A DNA stretch of 64,000 nucleotides from Streptomyces rimosus (GTDB lineage Bacteria > Actinomycetota > Actinomycetes > Streptomycetales > Streptomycetaceae), in NCBI RefSeq assembly GCF_008704655.1, contig NZ_CP023688.1:806001-870000 (forward strand). Reading direction: 5' to 3'. Made by a program: the position numbers and the translations under genes. Under the pieces are notes generated by a model that was not told where the DNA came from, did not search any database, and was given only the letters and a program-made list of their open reading frames with translations. Shown in pieces: positions 7,692 to 16,600 of this stretch; within the stretch, counting starts at the first letter, position 1; every line of letters begins with the position of its first letter.

Positions 7692-9164
7692 TTGTCCGAT
7701 CCAGCCACCGCCCCCCTCACGGTGAAGTTCCCGCACCGGAGCCGCCGCGGCATCCTTCTCGGGCTCACCATCCCCCAACTCGTTCTCCTGTCCTCAGCCC
7801 TGGCGCTTGCGCTGGTAACGGTTGTCTCCACCGGGCTGCTCGGCATCCTTGCCCTGGCGCCCGTGTGGGCGGCGGTCACCGCGCTGATAGCGATCCGCCG
7901 GCATGGCCGGTCCCTGATCGACTGGGCACCGGTCGTCGCCCGCTACGCGCACCGCCGCCGCACCGGGCAGACCCTGTGGCTCGCCCGGCCCGTCACCCGC
8001 CCCCGCCAGGACGGCGTCCTGCACCTGCCCGGAACCGCCGCCTCCCTCAAGGTGGTCACCCCCGGCGACTCCGCCACGGACGCCGCGGCCGTCCACGACC
8101 CGCACCAGCAGACGCTCACCGCCATCGCCCGCGTCTCCTCCCGGGCCTTCGTCCTGCTCGATGCAGCCACCCAGAACCACAACGTCAACGGCTGGGGCCG
8201 GGCGCTCGCCGGCCTCGCCCGCACCGGGCAGGTGGCCACCGTGCAGGTCCTGGAGCGCACCGTGCCCGACTCCGGCGACACCCTCGCCCGGCACTGGGCC
8301 CAGCACGGCCGGCCCGAGACCCCGGTCGCCGGACAGGTTTACTCCGAACTGGTCGCCGCCGCCGGACCCGCCGCAGCCCCCCATGAGACGTACCTCGCGA
8401 TCTCCCTGGACCTCAAGGCCGCCCGGCGCCTGATAACGCAGGCGGGCGGCGGGCTGCCCGGAGCGTTCACCGTCATGCAGCAGACCACCGCGAGCGTCGC
8501 CCAGGCCGCCCGCAACGCCGGACTGACGGTCACCGGGTGGCTCAGCGCCCGGGAGGTCGCCGCCGTCATCCGTACCGCCTACGACCCCCAAGCCCTCTCT
8601 GCTGTGCAGCAGTGGTCCGAGACCGGGCGGGCGGAAGCCGACCCGGCCGCCGCCGGCCCCGTCGTCCAGGTCGAAGAGTACGACCGCCTGGCCACCGACA
8701 GCGCGCGGCACGCGACCTACTGGGTGGAGAACTGGCCGCGGACCGAGATGGGCGCCGGGTTCCTGCACGGGCTGATGTTCACCGCCGGGGTCCGCCGCAG
8801 CCTCTCCCTCATCTACGTACCCCAGGCCCTGGAATCCGCGCTGCGCGACGTCCAGCGCAAGAAGGCCCAGATCGTCGCGGACGCCAGCGAGCGCGCCCGG
8901 CGCGGCCAGGTCGACAACGAAGCGGACTCCGTCGAGTACGCCGACGTCAAGCAGCGCGAGCGGCAGCTGATCGCCGGGCACGCCGACGTCGCCCTGACCG
9001 GCCTGGTCACCGTCACCGCCGAAACCGACGCCCTCCTCGACGCCGCCTGCGCGCAGATCGAGACCGCCGCCGTCACCGCCGGCGTCGATCTGCGCCGCCT
9101 GAACTACCAGCAGCCCGACGCCTTCGCCGTCGCCGCGCTGCCCCTCGCCCGCACCACCTTGTAA
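7692..9164 (+). CDS. SCO6880-family transfer protein (PrgI/VirB3-like helices plus VirB4 N-domain-like region)
   Basis: 490 residues from a TTG at 7692. Two N-terminal helices (IPQLVLLSSALALALVTVV and LGILALAPVWAAVTALIAI) are followed by a basic stretch, the arrangement of VirB3/PrgI. The rest is a mixed soluble domain (NHNVNGWGRALAGLARTGQ, ETYLAISLDLKAARRL, YWVENWPRTEMGAGFLHGL) with the look of the VirB4 N-terminal domain, but it has no Walker motifs. The ATPase domain is found in the separate gene at 9999. Members of this family accompany VirB4 in Streptomyces transfer clusters. The start could be further upstream, since the frame is open there, but the upstream residues look unlike protein. 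Confidence 0.75.
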   Translation: MSDPATAPLTVKFPHRSRRGILLGLTIPQLVLLSSALALALVTVVSTGLLGILALAPVWAAVTALIAIRRHGRSLIDWAPVVARYAHRRRTGQTLWLARPVTRPRQDGVLHLPGTAASLKVVTPGDSATDAAAVHDPHQQTLTAIARVSSRAFVLLDAATQNHNVNGWGRALAGLARTGQVATVQVLERTVPDSGDTLARHWAQHGRPETPVAGQVYSELVAAAGPAAAPHETYLAISLDLKAARRLITQAGGGLPGAFTVMQQTTASVAQAARNAGLTVTGWLSAREVAAVIRTAYDPQALSAVQQWSETGRAEADPAAAGPVVQVEEYDRLATDSARHATYWVENWPRTEMGAGFLHGLMFTAGVRRSLSLIYVPQALESALRDVQRKKAQIVADASERARRGQVDNEADSVEYADVKQRERQLIAGHADVALTGLVTVTAETDALLDAACAQIETAAVTAGVDLRRLNYQQPDAFAVAALPLARTTL

Positions 9165-9176
9165 CCGGAGGCCGAC

Positions 9177-9455
9177 CTGCCCCCCTCCCCGCACCCGACC
9201 GACGCCCTGAACGAGCTGCTGGCCGAACTCAAAGAGCTGCAGCTACGCCACCAACAGCGCCTGGACGCCTACCGCGACGCCGAAGGCGAGGTCATCGAGG
9301 AACAGCGCGCCGCCTACGAAGAGGAACGCGAAAACACGGCCGTCGAGGCCAGCGACCGGCTCGACACCGTCATCCACCGGCTGGAGACGCTGGCCACCGC
9401 CCCGGGCCGCCTGCCCGCTCGGCCCGCCGCCCCCGCACCGCGCCGCTCCCGCTGA
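9177..9455 (+). CDS. Small coiled-coil protein, CTG start
   Basis: 92 residues. A CGGAG is followed after six bases by CTG at 9177, and no ATG, GTG or TTG is usable. The sequence is almost wholly helical and heptad-like (LNELLAELKELQLRHQQRL, EVIEEQRAAYEEE, SDRLDTVIHRLETLA) and ends in a Pro/Ala-rich tail closing with PRRSR. It sits 12 bases behind the SCO6880 gene and ahead of the VirB4 gene, so an assembly or adaptor role in the transfer complex is plausible but unproven. Confidence 0.6.
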   Translation: MPPSPHPTDALNELLAELKELQLRHQQRLDAYRDAEGEVIEEQRAAYEEERENTAVEASDRLDTVIHRLETLATAPGRLPARPAAPAPRRSR

Positions 9456-9520
9456 CACGGCACCCCAGTGCCACCAGCGCACCGGCCGTCACCGCCTGCC
9501 CCACGGCAGCAAGGATCCTC

Positions 9521-9973
9521 TTGACCTCTTCGAACACCACCAGCGACGCACACCCCTACCTCCGCGCCGCTACCGCCGGCATCCGCCACCACGCCCGCGC
9601 CCTGGACCGGACCGTGCCGCCGCAGCCGGTGGACCGCCTCCACCTCGACGTCCTCCACGCCCATCTCACCGCGCTGCACCGGCTCCTCGACCAGCTCGCC
9701 GAGGCAGCCCGTCCGGCGCATCCCGGCGCCGGACGGCATCTGGCCACCGCGCACACCCGGCTGTGGCAGGCGACCGCCGAGGCCCACGCGGCCTTCCATC
9801 TGCTGCCGTCCTCGGCCACGGACTCCGCCGAGTGCCGCCCCGAGCGGCTCCCGGAAGGACCGCCGGTCCTCACCATCTGCCAGCGCCACCTCGCCGCCGG
9901 GCACAGCGTCCGCCGCAAGACCACCCCCACCGACCTGAACCGTGCACCGCACACCACCGCATGCGTGCGCTGA
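9521..9973 (+). CDS. Hypothetical helical protein
   Basis: 150 residues from TTG at 9521, with AAGGA five bases upstream. Helical and histidine-rich (GIRHHARALDRTV, LHLDVLHAHLTALHRLLDQLAE, TAHTRLWQATAEAHAAFHLL). No known domain recognised. It lies between the coiled-coil gene and VirB4 in one apparent operon. Confidence 0.55.
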   Translation: MTSSNTTSDAHPYLRAATAGIRHHARALDRTVPPQPVDRLHLDVLHAHLTALHRLLDQLAEAARPAHPGAGRHLATAHTRLWQATAEAHAAFHLLPSSATDSAECRPERLPEGPPVLTICQRHLAAGHSVRRKTTPTDLNRAPHTTACVR

Positions 9974-9998
9974 ACACCACCGCCGAATCGAGGGCCCG

Positions 9999-11507
9999 AT
10001 GAGCCACCGGCCCGCCCGCCGCCGCGCCTCCGCATCCCCCCTGTTCACCCCGCACGGCACCGACCGGGCCAGCCGCAAGGCCGCCCGCCGCCAGCTCGCC
10101 GAAGCCTCGGCCAAAGCCCGCGCCGAAACAACCGCCCACCCGGCGGGCACCGCACCCGCCGAACACCAGGCGCCCGCACCGCTCTACCCGCCCGCCGGAC
10201 GCCCCGGGCCCGGCTCCGCCCGCGGCAACCGCCTCAAGCTCCCCGCCCACCGCATGACCACCGCCATCGCGGCCGGCGCCTACCCCTTCCTGGCCGAAGG
10301 CGGCCTCGGCGCCGAGGGCATCTACATCGGTCGCGACGTCCACGCCGAAGCCTCGTTCGTCTTCGACCCCTTCGCCCTGTACGGCAAAATCGAAGGCTTC
10401 ACCAACCCGAACATCTTGTTGGCCGGGGTGATCGGGCAGGGCAAGTCCGCGCTCGCAAAATCGTTCGCGCTGCGCTCCGTGGCCTTCGGCTACCGGGTCT
10501 ACGTCCCGTGCGACCCCAAGGGCGAGTGGACGCCCGTGGCCCAGGCGCTCGGCGGCATGTCCGTTGCCCTCGGCCCCGGACTGCCCGGCCGCCTCAACCC
10601 CCTGGACGCCGCGCCCCGGCCCGAGAGCATCTCCGAGGCCGACTGGGCCAGCGAGATCCGCAAGCGCCGTCTGCTGCTGCTCGGCTCCCTGGCCCGCACC
10701 GTCCTGGGCCGGGACCTGATGCCCATGGAGCACACCGCCCTGGACGTCGCCCTCGACACGGCTGTCACCTGCGCTGCCGAGACCGGCCGCACCCCGCTGC
10801 TCGGTGATGTCGCCGCCGCCCTCAACAACCCCGAGCAGCTCGATGAGGCCGCCGGGATGATGTCCGGACGGCTCGGAGAGGCGGCCCGCGACCTCGCCCA
10901 CGCGATGCGGCGGCTCATCCACGGCGATCTGGCCGGCATGTTCGACGCGCCCTCCACCGTGCGCTTCGACCCCAGCTCCCCGATGCTGACGATCGACCTC
11001 TCCCGGCTCGGCGGATCCGGCGAGGACACCGCCCTCGTCCTCGCCATGACCTGCGCCTCCGCCTGGATGGAATCCGCCCTCACCGATCCCCACGGCGGCC
11101 GGCGGTGGATCGTCTACGACGAGGCGTGGCGTCTGATGCGCCACCCGGGCCTGCTGCAACGCATGCAGTCCCAATGGAAACTGAGCCGCGGCCTGGGCAT
11201 CGCCAACCTCATGGTCATCCACCGGCTGTCCGACCTGCTCACCGCCGGCGACGCCGGATCCCGCGGACGCGCCCTCGCCGAGGGGCTGTTGGCCGACTGC
11301 TCCACCCGCATCGTCTACCGCCAGGAAACCGACCAACTGCACGCCGCAGCCGCCCTGCTCGGCCTCACCTCGGTGGAGACCGAAGCCATCTCCCACCTCA
11401 ACCGGGGCCGCGGACTTTGGAAGGTCGCCGGACGCTCCTTCATCGTCCAGCACCTTCTGCACCCCCACGAAGGCCAGCTCTTCGACACCGACGCCCGCAT
11501 GCACTGA
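9999..11507 (+). CDS. VirB4-type conjugation ATPase
   Basis: A 502-residue cytoplasmic ATPase of the transfer apparatus. A basic, disordered start of about 80 residues is followed by an ATPase core. Walker A is GVIGQGKSALAKS near residue 143. Walker B is WIVYDEAWRLM near residue 370. The arginine/polar motif region reads CSTRIVYRQETDQL, and the core ends in FIVQHLLHPHEGQLF. ANLMVIHRLSDL fits motif III of the VirB4/TraC family. The usual N-terminal VirB4 domain is absent and seems to be supplied by the SCO6880-family protein at 7692. ATG at 9999 has GAGG five to six bases upstream. Confidence 0.85.
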   Translation: MSHRPARRRASASPLFTPHGTDRASRKAARRQLAEASAKARAETTAHPAGTAPAEHQAPAPLYPPAGRPGPGSARGNRLKLPAHRMTTAIAAGAYPFLAEGGLGAEGIYIGRDVHAEASFVFDPFALYGKIEGFTNPNILLAGVIGQGKSALAKSFALRSVAFGYRVYVPCDPKGEWTPVAQALGGMSVALGPGLPGRLNPLDAAPRPESISEADWASEIRKRRLLLLGSLARTVLGRDLMPMEHTALDVALDTAVTCAAETGRTPLLGDVAAALNNPEQLDEAAGMMSGRLGEAARDLAHAMRRLIHGDLAGMFDAPSTVRFDPSSPMLTIDLSRLGGSGEDTALVLAMTCASAWMESALTDPHGGRRWIVYDEAWRLMRHPGLLQRMQSQWKLSRGLGIANLMVIHRLSDLLTAGDAGSRGRALAEGLLADCSTRIVYRQETDQLHAAAALLGLTSVETEAISHLNRGRGLWKVAGRSFIVQHLLHPHEGQLFDTDARMH

Positions 11508-11517
11508 AAAGACGATC

Positions 11518-12084
11518 ATGGAGCCCACCGTCCAACGCAACCTGATACCCCGTGACGGCACCCTTCACCTTGTCGGCGCGCTGGACGCGCTGAAGGCCAA
11601 GGCCGCCGACAACGCCCAGAAGTGGCACCTGCTGGACGAGAGCGGCCGCATACCGGCCGAGCCCTCCTTCACCGAGCTGTTCGAGCACGTCACCGGCGCG
11701 CAGGACCTCTCCCGCGACGTCCTGCGGCTCACCGGTGACTTCGCCACGAGCCCCCACAGCACAAGCCGCGCCGACCACGCCACTCTGGATCACCTCGCGA
11801 GGGCGAGCACCATGGCGGCCCACGCAGCGTCGCACTTCTCGGAGACCGCGGAGGCCGCCCTCCGCCTGCCGCGCACCCCAGCCGACCAGCACTATTTGAA
11901 AAACCGCATGGTCATCGACCACGCCACGGCCCGCGCCTACCTGCGCCGCACATCGGAAGCGCTGGGCGACACGGTCAAGGAACTCAACGGCCAGCTCGAC
12001 TCCCATCGCATGTCCCCCACACCCTCCCACCGGGAGAGCCCCGTACCGCCGCCTTCGCCTGGACCGAGCGGTCGCCACCGCTGA
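11518..12084 (+). CDS. Hypothetical helical protein
   Basis: 188 residues, ten bases behind virB4, with ATG preceded by AAAAGA. Mostly helical (VGALDALKAKAADNAQKWHL, LDHLARASTMAAHAASHFSE, ARAYLRRTSEALGDTVKELN), followed by a Pro/Ser-rich tail ending in GRHR. No recognised family. Its helical body resembles a tail-less adaptor; the function is unknown. Confidence 0.6.
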   Translation: MEPTVQRNLIPRDGTLHLVGALDALKAKAADNAQKWHLLDESGRIPAEPSFTELFEHVTGAQDLSRDVLRLTGDFATSPHSTSRADHATLDHLARASTMAAHAASHFSETAEAALRLPRTPADQHYLKNRMVIDHATARAYLRRTSEALGDTVKELNGQLDSHRMSPTPSHRESPVPPPSPGPSGRHR

Positions 12085-12183
12085 ACCGGGCCAGCGAACT
12101 CCATCCGGTGCCGAACCCGGAAGCCCGCACCGCGCGCCGGATGCCTCCACCGCACCGATCGCCAGTTGCCCGTAAAAGGAGTC

Positions 12184-12432
12184 GTGGCCGCTGACGAGGA
12201 GAGCACCTCGCGCCCCCACGGGCCTACGCTCACGCTGCTTCCCGGCCATCGCAACGTGAACACCCCGTTGAGGCAGGAACTAGGGCGCTGTCACGCGCAC
12301 ATCACCACGCCGCTGCGAGAGCGCGGCCTGCAGTGCGACATCCGCTCCGGTCTCAGCACCTGCATCGTGTGCGCGTACCCGCCGTCACAGGCGCGGCGAA
12401 CACACCAACGCTGGACCACCGCCACCCTCTAG
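12184..12432 (+). CDS. Possible small protein
   Basis: An 82-codon frame from GTG at 12184 to just before the next gene. An AAGGAG lies only two bases upstream of the GTG, so the start is doubtful. It holds a segment LQCDIRSGLSTCIVCAY that could be structured. This stretch of about 350 bases may equally be non-coding. Confidence 0.25.
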   Translation: MAADEESTSRPHGPTLTLLPGHRNVNTPLRQELGRCHAHITTPLRERGLQCDIRSGLSTCIVCAYPPSQARRTHQRWTTATL

Positions 12433-12438
12433 GAGCAT

Positions 12439-13227
12439 ATGACCTCCCCCCGCACCGACCTGGCTGCCTTCGCCGTCGAGCTTGCCGCACGCCTGCCCGG
12501 CCCCTGGACCAGTGAGTACCAGCGCCACGCGCGGTACGCGGACCAGTTCCCCCTCGCAGAGCAGCTCTGGGACCTCGGTCACGTCGATCACATCGTCAGC
12601 CAGTACGTCCTCAACCACGACGCCGTCCTCCACGGCCCCGACAGCCAGCGGCTCTACGTCACTGACCGCCCCCTGTATCCCCGCCAGTTCGTCGTCGCCC
12701 CGCTCGAACCCGACGGCGACGGCATTTGTCCCCACCACTTCGCCGGCGTCCAGGAACCGAACGGCATCGCCGTCTCCAACGCCCCGGCCCGGGCGGCCTT
12801 CCAGGTCACCCGTCGGCTGCTGCCCCGCTACGAGCAGGCCCTGCACCGGGTGCTCCGCAACGCGGCGACCGAGCCCGAGCTCCCGCACCGGCCCGCCCCG
12901 CCCCAGGTCGCCCAGACCCTCACCTTGACCTACTACAGCGACGGAGCCCTGGGCGTGCCGTACGAGAGCGTGCCCGCGGAGGCCCGGCTGGCGCTGTACG
13001 CCCACGGCTTCCAGTACCACCCGCACCAGGCCGCCTTCCTGCTGCCCGCCGCGTACGGCGAAGACGGCCGCGCGCTGCGCGTCCAAGCCGTGGCACAGCA
13101 GCTCGCCGCCCAAGGCATCGGCGTGAACCTCCGCGCCGCACCACAGGGGGCGGCACCCCCCGCCACATCCGCGCGGCCTGCCGCCCCTGCACCGGCCGGC
13201 GTTTCCGTGGCGGCCCGCCACCGGTAG
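12439..13227 (+). CDS. Module protein: LPGPW domain plus GF module
   Basis: 262 residues, AGGAG and ATG. Residues about 8-145 form a domain starting AVELAARLPGPWTSEY and containing EPNGIAVSNAPARAAF. The same domain recurs in the genes at 14629 and 24076 (EPNGIALTDDPFLSAEQV in the latter). Residues about 155-230 are a GF module: strands TLTLTYYSDGALGVPY, then ARLALYAHGF, AAFLLPAAYG and a last helix-strand QQLAAQGIGVNL. The Pro/Ala tail ends in AARHR. No known family recognised; no signal peptide or membrane helix. Confidence 0.7.
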   Translation: MTSPRTDLAAFAVELAARLPGPWTSEYQRHARYADQFPLAEQLWDLGHVDHIVSQYVLNHDAVLHGPDSQRLYVTDRPLYPRQFVVAPLEPDGDGICPHHFAGVQEPNGIAVSNAPARAAFQVTRRLLPRYEQALHRVLRNAATEPELPHRPAPPQVAQTLTLTYYSDGALGVPYESVPAEARLALYAHGFQYHPHQAAFLLPAAYGEDGRALRVQAVAQQLAAQGIGVNLRAAPQGAAPPATSARPAAPAPAGVSVAARHR

Positions 13228-13273
13228 CCCGACCGCGTTGCGCGAACCGGCACCCCGTATCTCTGGAGAGCCC

Positions 13274-13852
13274 CTGTCAACCCGTTCCTTCATCGCCCGG
13301 CCCACCCAGACCGGCTACGACGGCATCTACGTCCACCTCGACGGCACACCGAGCGAGAAGCTGCCCATGCTCCTCGCCGCCTTCCAGCACAAGTTCGGGC
13401 GGGACGTCGAGGCCATGGCCCAGCATCTCGTGGACGGCGTCACCGTCGGCTGGGACGAGCTGGGCACCGACCTCTTCTACGGAGCCCCGCACGAGATCGT
13501 CTCGGCTCTGACCGGCGGGCAGCAGTGGGCCAGCAGAACCCTGGACCACCTGATCACCCCTGACGGCTCGCCCCCGGTCCGCATGACGGTCACCGAAGAG
13601 ACCGCCGCCGACCAGGACGTGCAGTGGGGTTACATCCTTCGCCCGCACGGCATCGAAGTAATCCCCGTGCCCCACGCCGAAGCCGGTCCCGTCATCGGCT
13701 GGGACACCGATCCGCGCACGGCATTCAGCAATCACCCGGGCCACTGGTCCTACCCCGTCCTCACACCGGGACCGTCCGCCCGCGCCGTACGGCCACCCCG
13801 GTCCGCTCCCGCAGCAGCGCTCGCAGAGTCCCGCCCGGCCGTCCGCCGCTGA
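13274..13852 (+). CDS. Hypothetical plasmid protein, CTG start
   Basis: 192 residues. GGAG is followed after five bases by CTG at 13274; an upstream TTG at 13238 has no ribosome binding site. The sequence SFIARPTQTGYDGIYVHLDG, LAAFQHKFGRDVEAMAQHLV and GWDTDPRTAFSNHPGHWSYP looks like a compact alpha/beta protein. The short motif TGYDGIYVHLDG resembles a fold seen in several Streptomyces plasmid proteins, but no named domain is recognised. The tail is Pro/Ala-rich, ending AVRR. Confidence 0.6.
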   Translation: MSTRSFIARPTQTGYDGIYVHLDGTPSEKLPMLLAAFQHKFGRDVEAMAQHLVDGVTVGWDELGTDLFYGAPHEIVSALTGGQQWASRTLDHLITPDGSPPVRMTVTEETAADQDVQWGYILRPHGIEVIPVPHAEAGPVIGWDTDPRTAFSNHPGHWSYPVLTPGPSARAVRPPRSAPAAALAESRPAVRR

Positions 13853-13883
13853 CCCCGTCTGTCCCCGCTTTCCGGAGATCGCC

Positions 13884-14636
13884 CTGCCCACGCCTCTGAT
13901 CACGGTCGTCATCGCCACCCGCCTGCTCGAGGACCGCCTCGGCTACCTGACCGCCATGCACGCCAGCCTGACCCGGCAGTCCGTTCCCTGGGAGGCAGTG
14001 ATTGCAGTTGACGGTGCCGACCCTGCCCGCCTGCCGGCGCCACTCGCAGCGGACCCTCGGGTCCGCACGGTCGCCGTACCCCGGTCCGTGGGCGCTGCCT
14101 GTGCCCGCAACCTGGCGCTCAACGATGTCCGCACCCCGTACGTGAACTGGGCCGACGATGACGATCTGTTCACCGATGACGCCATGTCCGCGCGGCTTGG
14201 CACGCTGGAGGCGACCGGTGTGGGCTGGTGCGCCGGATGGAGCGAAGACCTTCACCGCGACGGCTCGACCACCCTGTGGCGCTGCCCGGCGCCGCCCGGA
14301 CGGCATGAGGCCGGTGACGTGTGGACGTACTGGAAGTCGCCGGCCGACACCATCCCGATCGGGCCGACCACCCTCCTCGCCCGCACCGACCTCGTCCGCG
14401 CAGCCCCGATGGGCGGTCTCGTTCAAGGGGAGGACTATTGCGCGGCCGTAGGCGTCACCTGCCTGGCCCCCGGAATTCTGCTGCCCCTGACGGTCTATCG
14501 CTACCGCAAACACGCAGGTCAGATGACCCAGGCACCGGCGTACGACCAATTGGAGGCGGCAGCCAGAGAGCACGCCTGGCACTACGGGCGCAGCCTGCGC
14601 GCCGCCGTCCGCCATGGGGAGCACCGCCGTGGCTGA
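13884..14636 (+). CDS. Family 2 glycosyltransferase, CTG start
   Basis: 250 residues. CGGAG is six bases before CTG at 13884; the first ATG (13956) would delete the N-terminal strand PLITVVIAT that defines the GT-A fold, so the CTG start is well supported. EAVIAVDGADP and the acidic WADDDDLF (DXD motif, sugar-nucleotide and metal binding) follow, then GLVQGEDYCAAV near the catalytic base region. The acceptor is unknown. Placed inside a conjugation block between plasmid module genes, it might modify a transferred or surface protein or the wall. Its end overlaps the next gene. Confidence 0.75.
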   Translation: MPTPLITVVIATRLLEDRLGYLTAMHASLTRQSVPWEAVIAVDGADPARLPAPLAADPRVRTVAVPRSVGAACARNLALNDVRTPYVNWADDDDLFTDDAMSARLGTLEATGVGWCAGWSEDLHRDGSTTLWRCPAPPGRHEAGDVWTYWKSPADTIPIGPTTLLARTDLVRAAPMGGLVQGEDYCAAVGVTCLAPGILLPLTVYRYRKHAGQMTQAPAYDQLEAAAREHAWHYGRSLRAAVRHGEHRRG

Positions 14637-15747
14637 CGCGCAGATCATCCTCTCCTACAGCCGGAACCAGGGCATCATCGCCATCGCGTCCGGCGAAAAG
14701 TACGCCTCCGCCGGCAAGGCGCTGGTCGAATCCGGCTTCCAGCGAGGTGAGGCCGGGGTGTACCGCCTGCCGACCGAGGACCCGGACGTCTCCCGCACCA
14801 CCGTGGCCGACCTGGTCCGCCGCGCCGAGGCACACGGCGCCACGGTGACGACCAGCAGCCAGCGCTTCATCGGCGACGTTGCCAACGACATCGCCCGCCT
14901 GCTGCCCGGGCCGTGGGAGGCGCAGGTGGAGCTCTACTCCCATCCTGTCTGGCAGGGGGACCTCGTGCCCTGGCTGTGGGACAGCGGGGAACTCGCCCGC
15001 GCGGTCCAAAGCGAGCGCATCCCGTACGCCGCCACCCTCACCCTCACCGAGGGGACTTCCGAGACCACGTTGCTGTTGGCGGAGCGCCCCGGCCACCGAC
15101 TCAACTACCTGGTAGGCGCGTTCTCCCCGAGCCCGTTCGAGGAGGGTTACGGCGATCCGCACGCCCCGGCCAGCATCGTCTTGCCTCCCTTTCCCGGACG
15201 GGCGGCCCAGGCCATCACCGAGCGCTACCTGCCCGCCTTCGACCGGGCCCTCCACGCCCGCCGGACCACGGCCGTCGCCGACGCTCTCGATCGCATTCGC
15301 ACCGAGCACCGCACCTGGACCGCGATGGTCGCCTCCGGCCGCGACAGCGACGCCACCCCGCTCAGCTTCGACGCGCTCGGCACCGCCACCGCACAGTTCC
15401 TGGACACCACCTGGCATGAGTTCCTCACCGTTACGGACCACGCCCCCGCCCTGCTCGACCGGTGTCGCCCCGCCGCCACCCCGTGGCCCGAGGACGCTGA
15501 GGCTCTCGCGCAGCTCGCCGACACCCTCAGCAATGCCGAAACGGTTCGCGAGGACCTCGCCTTGGGTACCCCGCTCACCCCCACGGAGCGCAACGCCCGC
15601 ACATGGCCGGCCATCGAAACCTGGCTCACCTGCGGCGAAGCGTTCCTCCGGCAGGCACGAGCCGCCAGCCCACGCCCGCGGCCCGTCCTCACGGCCTCGG
15701 CGCCGCCCCTCGCCCTCCCGCCGGCCCGGCCCGCACCCCGCCGCTGA
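14629..15747 (+). CDS. Three-part module protein (GF module, LPGPW domain, helical domain)
   Basis: 372 residues from GTG at 14629, with GGGGAG seven bases upstream; an ATG at 14614 is possible but poorly placed. Residues 1-75 form a GF module (QIILSYSRNQGIIAIAS, ALVESGFQRGEAGVYRLP, RRAEAHGATVTT). Residues about 85-215 form the LPGPW domain (ANDIARLLPGPWEAQVELY). The last part is helical, with ERNARTWPAIETWLTCGE, related to EREQHTLVWPHLAAWADYGT in the 16601 gene. The tail ends PAPRR. This protein links the recurring modules in one chain, which supports their being true domains. Confidence 0.7.
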   Translation: MADAQIILSYSRNQGIIAIASGEKYASAGKALVESGFQRGEAGVYRLPTEDPDVSRTTVADLVRRAEAHGATVTTSSQRFIGDVANDIARLLPGPWEAQVELYSHPVWQGDLVPWLWDSGELARAVQSERIPYAATLTLTEGTSETTLLLAERPGHRLNYLVGAFSPSPFEEGYGDPHAPASIVLPPFPGRAAQAITERYLPAFDRALHARRTTAVADALDRIRTEHRTWTAMVASGRDSDATPLSFDALGTATAQFLDTTWHEFLTVTDHAPALLDRCRPAATPWPEDAEALAQLADTLSNAETVREDLALGTPLTPTERNARTWPAIETWLTCGEAFLRQARAASPRPRPVLTASAPPLALPPARPAPRR

Positions 15748-15779
15748 CTGCGGCCACCCACGCTAGGAGCACCCTCTCT

Positions 15780-16235
15780 TTGGACCCCGGCACCCACTTC
15801 GCCTTCGGCACCCACCCACACCACGGCTTCGTCGCCTCCGCCACCTCCAACATGCCCGCGCACCTGGCTCACTGGTACCTCGTGCGGGAGCAGTTCGAGC
15901 CCGTAGATGGCCAGCCGGGCCTGTTCCGGCTGACCGAGCCCGAACGCGACGGCCCGCGCCGCACCCGGCAGGCCGTCCACGACCTGCGCCGCAGCGGGTA
16001 CGCCGTGCACGCCGATGTCGCCCTCGATCCTGCCGCATCGGCCAACCCGCCACGCCCGATCAAGCCCCACGGACTCTCGGAGCAGCGCAGCCGGATCGCG
16101 CAGGCCGCCGGCCGCGTGTCACAGCGCCGTTCGGCGCCCACCACGTCGGCGCCCACCACGCGGCCAATCCCGCCGAAGCCCAGCTACGCGCCCACCGTCC
16201 ACCTGCCTGCCTCTCCCGCCGGGCGGTCGCGATGA
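15780..16235 (+). CDS. GF-module protein
   Basis: 151 residues from TTG at 15780, ten bases after AGGAG. One GF module fills residues 5-90 (THFAFGTHPHHGFVASATSN, REQFEPVDGQPGLFRLTEPE, DLRRSGYAVHADVAL). A basic, Pro/Ala-rich tail ends in AGRSR. It overlaps the next gene by four bases. Confidence 0.6.
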   Translation: MDPGTHFAFGTHPHHGFVASATSNMPAHLAHWYLVREQFEPVDGQPGLFRLTEPERDGPRRTRQAVHDLRRSGYAVHADVALDPAASANPPRPIKPHGLSEQRSRIAQAAGRVSQRRSAPTTSAPTTRPIPPKPSYAPTVHLPASPAGRSR

Positions 16236-16576
16236 CGCCCGACGCCGAGCCGATCAGCATCACCCGCGGGCAGGGCGACCAAGTCGAAGTCGAAGGCGCC
16301 ATCGATCCCCTGGCCCAAAACGCCCTGAGCCGAGCGGGCTTCCTCTTCGAGCCGTCCCTGCATGGCCAGTGGGTCCGCCTCCCATTCGACATGGGGCGCA
16401 ACTGGGAGAACGCACACGCCACCTGGGCGGCAGAGATGCTCAGCGCCGCCCGTTATCCCGTACGCCTCGACCCAACCCTGCACCACGAGGCCCCCGCGGC
16501 GGTTGTCGCCTCCGGGCCGAGGCGTCCGGCGGCCACGACCGCGCAGGCCCCGCCCGGCCGCGCGCCGCACCGCTGA
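16232..16576 (+). CDS. GF-module protein
   Basis: 114 residues, ATG overlapping the preceding TGA (ATGA). Almost the whole protein is one GF module: EPISITRGQGDQVEVEGA, then NALSRAGFLFEP, GQWVRLPFD and a closing helix-strand AEMLSAARYPVRLD. The tail ends GRAPHR. It is the shortest clear example of the module and shows that it can stand alone. Confidence 0.6.
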   Translation: MTPDAEPISITRGQGDQVEVEGAIDPLAQNALSRAGFLFEPSLHGQWVRLPFDMGRNWENAHATWAAEMLSAARYPVRLDPTLHHEAPAAVVASGPRRPAATTAQAPPGRAPHR

Positions 16577-16600
16577 TGTCGACACCACCAGGAGGAACAG

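Noticed and set aside
9870..11561. A 563-codon minus-strand open frame opposite virB4
   Set aside because: No motif and low complexity, while the plus strand has clear Walker A and B motifs.
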